Positions 59,120 through 64,000 of a stretch of 64,000 nucleotides of DNA are shown here, one piece after another. The notes beneath the pieces were generated by a model that saw only the letters and a list, made by a program, of their open reading frames with translations, had not been told where the DNA came from and ran no database searches. A program made the position numbers and the translations under genes. This DNA comes from CAYGOC01 sp964351495. Its GTDB lineage: Bacteria; Chlamydiota; Chlamydiia; Chlamydiales; SM23-39. The DNA is taken from the NCBI GenBank assembly GCA_964351495.1, contig CAYGOC010000007.1, forward strand, positions 30,174 through 94,173. The letters run 5' to 3'. How positions within the stretch are numbered: position 1 is the first letter of the stretch; every line of letters starts with the position of its first letter.

Positions 59120-60829
59120 ATGTATTGGCAAAAATATCCTTGGAAACTTTCTTTTTTTCTTTCTTGTTTTCTGCATATAACTGCCTTTTTTTTGGTGGAG
59201 AGATACCTGCCCCTTTCCGTTTCTTTAAAGCCAAAAAAAATAGGCCCTCTTAAAAAAATTGCTATTGAAGAATGCATGCATATAAAAACGGTTTTTTCTA
59301 AAAATAACTTGCAGGTTGCGATAAGACCCAAAAAAGAATCTTTTTCTACCAAATTATCTGACTCTTTCCTGCTAAAAACAGAACTTATTCAAAAACAAGA
59401 AATGGAAGCCCTGCAAAAAGAAAGGCCCTTTTCTGAAGAGAATCTAATAGCTTCTTCTTTTTTAGAAGATCTGAAAAAAGAAACGCTTCCTTTTTCCGTA
59501 TCTAAAATTGATACTATAAAATCCGCTCCTATTTTTAGATCTCCAAAAGAAAAAGAGCCTTCTTTTTTCTTATCTAATCCGGGAAAAGAAAAGGAAGAGA
59601 AAAAACACCTTGCTTTTTCTATAGAATTTGAAAGAAAAAAACCCTCTTTTTCCTCTTCGCAAAAACCGTGCCTGGTTTCTGATACCGAGGCTGTCTCAGG
59701 AGGAGGCTTTTCCCTTTCAATACCTACTCCCTCTCCTAAAGAAATTCCCCAGTTTTACGAGGGTTCTTTTCCTTCCATTCCCAATTTACAGGATCTAAAC
59801 ACGCTCTCTTGTGAAGATTTTTTTGATATAGAAGTGATCACTCTTCCCGATAAAGAAGAAACTATTTTTGCAGCTACGTTAATTCCTAAGTCGAATGAAA
59901 TACTGACTCCTCTTTCTCAAAATTTTTATTTTTTGCTAGATACTTCCAACGTAATTCAAAACGATCGTTTAAAAGCGAGTAAAAAAGCAATCCATAGAAC
60001 CCTCTCTTTTCTGGGAGAAAAAGACTCTTTTAACATTATTCACTACGATAGCAAAATGCAAAGAATGGCTCTGCATAGCGTTCCTTGCAATAAAAATGAG
60101 CGGTTATTTGCTAAAGATTTTTTACACAGCTTGAAACTGGGAAGTATTTTTGCTTCAGCAGACCCTTTTAAACCTTTAAATACCCTTCTTTTTGAAAAAA
60201 CAGCCCCGGAAAAGGTCTCCCATATATTTTTAATCACAAGTGGAGAAGGGATATCTAATCAAAATAAAGTTCCCTTTTTTATTCATGATTGGACTTCAAA
60301 AAATCAGGGGAAATTTTGTCTTCATATATTAGCTCTTCATTCAGATCCTAACCTTCCTCTATTAGATGCTTTTGCCAGCTTAAACCAGGGAAAACTCTAT
60401 CTTGCCTCCAATAAAACAGGATTAAAAAGAAAGCTTCATAAGATGGTAAAGTCGGTTCAATCTCCTATAGCTAAAAACTTAAGCATTCAAGCTATTTCCT
60501 CTTCTAATGAGCCTATTTTAGAAATATACCCCTCTAATCAGAGCCTTCCTATTTTATTTCAAAATGAACCTTTTGTAATTTGGGGAAAGGTAAAAAAGGG
60601 AGAAGATTTTACCCTTTTTATCCAGGGGAAAAATCGGGAAACCTGGCTTAACCTAAAGAAAAAAATCTCTTTGCAAAATGCTAAGAAAGCCTCTGCGGCC
60701 TTTAAAGAAAAATGGGCTACTCAAAAAGCTTACTCTCTATATGAAAGCTATTTTAAAACAGATGATCCTTCTTATCTGATAGAAGCAAATGAGCTTTTAA
60801 AGCCTTACCAAGCTAGTATCTTCGAATAG
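59120..60829 (+). CDS. membrane-anchored protein with degenerate vWA domain
   Basis: 569 residues. N-terminal TonB-like anchor (KYPWKLSFFLSCFLHITAFFLV), a long Ser/Lys/Pro linker (about 40-235), then a vWA-like fold: YFLLDTSNV at D274, followed by RTLSFLGEKDSFNIIHYDS, VSHIFLITSGEG and FCLHILALHSDPNL. The MIDAS pattern D-x-S-x-S is D274-T-S-N-V, so the third ligand is lost and metal binding is doubtful. The last 150 residues are a separate, unrecognised beta-rich plus helical part. The N-terminus suggests it spans the periplasm. Neighbours are a TPR protein and rsmD; TPR and vWA neighbours recall Bat-type operons, but nothing else matches. Confidence 0.7.
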   Translation: MYWQKYPWKLSFFLSCFLHITAFFLVERYLPLSVSLKPKKIGPLKKIAIEECMHIKTVFSKNNLQVAIRPKKESFSTKLSDSFLLKTELIQKQEMEALQKERPFSEENLIASSFLEDLKKETLPFSVSKIDTIKSAPIFRSPKEKEPSFFLSNPGKEKEEKKHLAFSIEFERKKPSFSSSQKPCLVSDTEAVSGGGFSLSIPTPSPKEIPQFYEGSFPSIPNLQDLNTLSCEDFFDIEVITLPDKEETIFAATLIPKSNEILTPLSQNFYFLLDTSNVIQNDRLKASKKAIHRTLSFLGEKDSFNIIHYDSKMQRMALHSVPCNKNERLFAKDFLHSLKLGSIFASADPFKPLNTLLFEKTAPEKVSHIFLITSGEGISNQNKVPFFIHDWTSKNQGKFCLHILALHSDPNLPLLDAFASLNQGKLYLASNKTGLKRKLHKMVKSVQSPIAKNLSIQAISSSNEPILEIYPSNQSLPILFQNEPFVIWGKVKKGEDFTLFIQGKNRETWLNLKKKISLQNAKKASAAFKEKWATQKAYSLYESYFKTDDPSYLIEANELLKPYQASIFE

Positions 60830-60866
60830 CCTTTTCTTCTATAATAAAATCAAATAGGAATTCAAA

Positions 60867-61433
60867 ATGAGCCTCCGTATTACAGCAGGACTTTTTAAAG
60901 GGCGTAAGGTTTTCTTTCCTAAAAAAGAAGCCATAAGACCCACACAAGCTGCCTTAAGAGAAGCTTTTTTTAATATAGTCCAAAATGAGATTGAAGGAGC
61001 CCATTTTTTAGATATTTTTTCAGGAAGCGGTATTATGGGGTTAGAGGCATTAAGTAGGGGCGCTTTTTCTACTACTTTTATCGAAAAAGACCGCTCTTCT
61101 ATAGAAGGAATTCGAAAAACCCTTACATCTTGGAATCTAATAGAAAAAGCTACCCTTGTTTGCCAAGACGCCAATAAAGCAGTCTCTTTTTTGGGGAGAA
61201 AAAATAGACTCTTCCAGTTAATTTTCTTAGACCCTCCTTATAAAATGGAGGTCGAAAAGAAGAAGAGCCTCTTGTCTCAAATTATAAAAGAAGCACTTCT
61301 TGATAAAGAGGGTTCTCTTTTTTTAGAAGAGAGCTCCTCTTCTAAAGAGGAATATGCAATAGAGGGACTTTCCCTAAAAACTAAAAGAAAATGGGGCAGC
61401 TCTTCTCTTTTAGCCTTTCAGAGCTGTATGTAA
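60867..61433 (+). CDS. rsmD: 16S rRNA (guanine966-N2)-methyltransferase
   Basis: SAM-dependent methyltransferase acting on G966 of 16S rRNA. 188 residues: LRITAGLFKGRKV and RPTQAALREAFFNI at the N-terminus (RNA-binding), motif I FLDIFSGSGIMGLEALSRGA near 48-66, FIEKDRSSI, and motif IV FLDPPYKM near 117. TATAAT at about 60839-60844 and AGGA before ATG 60867 provide expression. It converges on the MORN gene, 7 bases between stops. A homologue sits near the glgC-phosphoesterase pair in C. trachomatis (recalled as CT487), so it has moved relative to that order here. Confidence 0.93.
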   Translation: MSLRITAGLFKGRKVFFPKKEAIRPTQAALREAFFNIVQNEIEGAHFLDIFSGSGIMGLEALSRGAFSTTFIEKDRSSIEGIRKTLTSWNLIEKATLVCQDANKAVSFLGRKNRLFQLIFLDPPYKMEVEKKKSLLSQIIKEALLDKEGSLFLEESSSSKEEYAIEGLSLKTKRKWGSSSLLAFQSCM

Positions 61434-61440
61434 AATGGCT

Positions 61441-64000
61441 TTACATGGATCTTATTAACTTTCCATGGTCATATTTATATACGGTCTCTTTGCCTTCCTG
61501 GTCGTATTTTCTTTTCTCTCCATGAAGCTGGTCTTCCACAAAGGATTGAAATAAATAAGGCTTCCCATCGTCATAATATTTATTGAACTTTCCATGCCTT
61601 AACCCTTTTTGGTATTCTCCTTCAAAAACAAGAACTCCTTGCTCATTCCAATTTTGGCAAAGCCCCTCTAAAAGATCTTCTTTATAATAAGCTATAGAAG
61701 CAATTTTCCCATCTTCATAAAAGGTTTTTTCTTCCCCTTCTTTCTTATCTTCTTTATAAAGGATTTCTCTATACACTTTACCGGAAGGAAAAAACTGAAT
61801 GGTAGTTCCTTCTCTTTTATCTTCTGTAAAAGAGATTTTCATTAAGAGTCTTCCATTTTCAGCAAAGATAGAAGAGATCCCCTCTTTTTTTCCTTTTTTA
61901 TATGGAGTAATAGCAGCTAAAACACCACTTGGATAGTACTCTTTCACCTCATTTTCTATCTGATTTCCTTCATAGGTAGCCTCTAAAGCTACTACCTTTT
62001 TGCCCTCTTTTTCTATAGGATAAAATATTTGATGAGGTCCTTCTTTTAGGTTATCTTTATAATGAAAAATTATCTCTTTCCCTTCTTTCTGTTTTTCAAA
62101 AAAACGCCCTTCTAATTTCCCATACTGATAGTGGGCCTCTTCTAGTAAATTTCCTTCTGTATCCCACAAGGCTTTTCTTCCATGTAGTTTTCCATGCTCA
62201 TACTCAATTAAAGCCTCTATTCTTCCATCAGGAAAATATTTTTTCTGTTCGTCATGTAAATTCCCCTTTTCGTCATAATTAAAAAGATGGGCGTATCTTG
62301 CTTTTTCTTCTCCCTCTTTTTTAGGATAAAACTCAAAATGTTTTCCGGTAGGAATTCCGTCGCTATAAGTTTGCATACTTTGCAAAGAGCCATCTTCAAA
62401 AAAGCCTTTTAACTCCCCGTTTAATTTATCTTCGTGGTAAAAAGCGACTCTTTGTAAAAAACCATTTGGATAAAACCATTCTTGTTTTCCTTCTAATTTC
62501 CCCCTTTCATAAAAAAGTTTTGAGCGAGTTTTGTCTTCTTCATAAAAACTCAAAACTTTTCCATCAGGGAGGTCTTCTTTATAAGAAGCAGAAAACAATA
62601 AAGCCCCTTCTTTCCCATACTCTTCATGACTTCCCTCTCTTTTCCCTTCCTTAAAAGAGAGCTGAACCTTGATATTCCCATTTTCATGCCACTCTCTATG
62701 AGGCCCTTCTGGAAGATCTTCTTTATAGTACGCTTCTAACTTTTTTCTGCCATTTTCATAAAACTCTTCCAGTTTTCCTTCTTTTTTACCTTTTAAGAAA
62801 AAAAACTGTCTTTGGAGCACTCCATTTTCATGCCACTGTTTGTATTCTCCCTCATATTTTTCATCTTGGAAAAAACTCAACACTTTTGGCTTTTGGTTTG
62901 GATAGTACTCTTTTTGGGCCCCTTCTAACTTTCCCTTTTTATAAAAAAGCTCTGCTTTTAGATTCCCATTTTCATACCATTCAAAATAAGGTCCCGTTAA
63001 AAGACCCTCTTCTTGAAAAAACTCTTTTTGTTTGTTTCCTTTTTTATCCCATTCCACGATAGGTTTTACCAAGTGGCCCGAAGAGTCGTATTCTGCTTCA
63101 TATTTTGGTTTAGAAAGCTCGTAGCAAAGCGTGTGTTTTCCTACAGGTATTCCTTCTGAAAAAGTGCCTCCCCCTATTTGATCTCCTTTCTCATCAAAAA
63201 ACTTTTCTTCCCCTTCCTTCTTTCCTTTCACGTAGAAAACTTGGTACTTTAACTTGCCATTTGGATAATATTGGGAATGGAATCCAGAAGGATCTCCTTC
63301 AAAAAAATCGATCATTTCTATCACTTTATGATTCATATCATAACTTATAAAAGCAGGATTGACTCCATCTCCATGTGCCTTTCCTTCAATGAAATGTTTT
63401 TCTGATTTGATCTTACCACTAGGATACCACTCGTAACAAAGGCCCTCTAAAAGACCTTCTTTATAAGAAAGAAGAATCGATTTTTTCCCATCCTCAAAAT
63501 ATTTAACACATTTTCCATCTAATTTTCCGCTTACGTAACTCCCTTTTTCTTTTAAAGTTCCATTTAGATAGTAACTTTCAAAAGGACCCTCTAGCTTTCC
63601 CTTTTTAAAAAAAAGCTTACTCTCCAAAGAGCCGTCTTCATAGTACAGTTTTGCTTCTCCCTCTAAAAGACCCTCATTGTAAAAAGAGACCCCCTGTAAA
63701 GAAGAATTGGGAAAAAAATCTAGTTTCACCCCTTGAGGGACTACTTCCGATTTCCAAAATTCATACCCCGGCTTATCTTTTTCTATAACTGTTAAATCTA
63801 CCTCTGACTGAATCGATCCGGAAGGATGATAGCGTACCTGTTTTACAGGAATTTCTTTCTCTCCTTTCACCGGCTCATAGAAACGAACCATTTTGTGCTG
63901 TCCATTTGGATAGCTCTCCCAAACTTCTGTCCTCCAATTAGGCTCCCGTAATTTTAAATCTAAAGCAAACAAAGAGACGCAGTTTAAGAAAAGAAAAAAT
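61441..64000 (-). CDS. very long MORN_2-repeat protein, N-terminus cut by the window
   Basis: At least 852 residues. The frame is open to the end of the window; the last visible upstream residues (FFLFLNCVSLFA) are a signal peptide core, so the real start lies just beyond base 64000 and the TTG at 63972 is not the start. The body is about thirty tandem copies of a 22-24 residue MORN_2 (YwqK-like) repeat of the form YYPNGKLK-x-x-x-F/Y-x-x-G-K-x-E-G, with loops such as YEDGSLESKLFFKKGKLEGP. No catalytic domain is seen. Such exported repeats form extended beta-hairpin stacks; a surface or envelope scaffold is likely. Many repeats are highly similar in DNA, suggesting recent expansion. Confidence 0.85.
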   Translation of the reverse strand, partial: FFLFLNCVSLFALDLKLREPNWRTEVWESYPNGQHKMVRFYEPVKGEKEIPVKQVRYHPSGSIQSEVDLTVIEKDKPGYEFWKSEVVPQGVKLDFFPNSSLQGVSFYNEGLLEGEAKLYYEDGSLESKLFFKKGKLEGPFESYYLNGTLKEKGSYVSGKLDGKCVKYFEDGKKSILLSYKEGLLEGLCYEWYPSGKIKSEKHFIEGKAHGDGVNPAFISYDMNHKVIEMIDFFEGDPSGFHSQYYPNGKLKYQVFYVKGKKEGEEKFFDEKGDQIGGGTFSEGIPVGKHTLCYELSKPKYEAEYDSSGHLVKPIVEWDKKGNKQKEFFQEEGLLTGPYFEWYENGNLKAELFYKKGKLEGAQKEYYPNQKPKVLSFFQDEKYEGEYKQWHENGVLQRQFFFLKGKKEGKLEEFYENGRKKLEAYYKEDLPEGPHREWHENGNIKVQLSFKEGKREGSHEEYGKEGALLFSASYKEDLPDGKVLSFYEEDKTRSKLFYERGKLEGKQEWFYPNGFLQRVAFYHEDKLNGELKGFFEDGSLQSMQTYSDGIPTGKHFEFYPKKEGEEKARYAHLFNYDEKGNLHDEQKKYFPDGRIEALIEYEHGKLHGRKALWDTEGNLLEEAHYQYGKLEGRFFEKQKEGKEIIFHYKDNLKEGPHQIFYPIEKEGKKVVALEATYEGNQIENEVKEYYPSGVLAAITPYKKGKKEGISSIFAENGRLLMKISFTEDKREGTTIQFFPSGKVYREILYKEDKKEGEEKTFYEDGKIASIAYYKEDLLEGLCQNWNEQGVLVFEGEYQKGLRHGKFNKYYDDGKPYLFQSFVEDQLHGEKRKYDQEGKETVYKYDHGKLIRSM

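Noticed and set aside
1..64000. CRISPR arrays, insertion sequences, rRNA genes, phage genes
   Set aside because: No regularly spaced repeats, no transposase or integrase-like proteins and no rRNA sequence were recognised in the window.

Overview
The window is a low-GC, gene-dense bacterial chromosome segment that almost certainly comes from a member of the phylum Chlamydiae, most likely an amoeba- or arthropod-associated (environmental) lineage rather than the genus Chlamydia. The reasons are an Npt/Tlc-type nucleotide translocase, a MurA with Asp in place of the catalytic Cys, a chlamydial-type leucine dehydrogenase, a DUF2709 protein, and gene orders that (from memory) match C. trachomatis: rho-coaE-polA-sohB-npt-pgsA, dnaB-mnmG-lplA, sdhB-sdhA-sdhC-tatD followed by exbB-exbD-TonB-like-tolB-pal-LysM, and tsaE/dnaQ beside DUF2709. 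A large Lpg1974-type MOMP-like porin, inteins and a toxin-antitoxin island point away from the reduced animal pathogens.

Layout. 0-11 kb: a 56-residue Pro/Ala-rich protein, a pseudopilin-like protein, a phosphoesterase, glgC, lipA-lpdA, a zinc-ribbon membrane protein, secA, psd and a MOMP-like porin with a strong terminator. 11-22.4 kb: amidase, ispF, murA, epmB, argS, leucine dehydrogenase, then DUF2709-tsaE-dnaQ-pgk. 22.6-32 kb: npt, dedA, pgsA, sohB, polA, a coaE broken by an in-frame TAG, rho, a chlamydial conserved protein and tRNA-Ser(GCT). 32.1-34.2 kb: an accessory island beside the tRNA with an AbiEi/AbiEii toxin-antitoxin pair under a perfect 18-bp inverted repeat and a decayed isochorismatase-like gene that has lost its start codon and catalytic Cys. 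34.3-44 kb: a small membrane protein, dnaB carrying two inteins, a 30-residue mS38/bS22-like ribosomal protein, mnmG, then three envelope/secreted genes (a possible Fe(II) oxygenase, an Asp-box propeller with FN3, a beta-barrel) inserted before lplA. 44-54.2 kb: succinate dehydrogenase with tatD on the minus strand, then divergently the Tol-Pal operon, a PhoB-like regulator and a glycine-zipper lipoprotein. 54.2-64 kb: TPR and membrane proteins, a DMT-type transporter, a 908-residue TPR protein, a degenerate vWA protein, rsmD and a very long MORN-repeat protein whose N-terminus runs off the window.

Functionally the segment is mostly housekeeping: lipoate metabolism (lipA, lplA, lpdA), envelope building and maintenance (murA, psd, pgsA, secA, tol-pal), energy parasitism and respiration (npt, sdh), replication and repair (dnaB, polA, dnaQ), and translation (argS, mnmG, epmB, tsaE). 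The parts most worth a second look are the double-intein dnaB with a dead homing endonuclease, the AbiE operator that seems to drive a leaderless mRNA, the interrupted coaE, the secreted three-gene insert, and the large MORN/TPR/vWA envelope proteins. No rRNA, insertion sequence, phage or CRISPR was seen.
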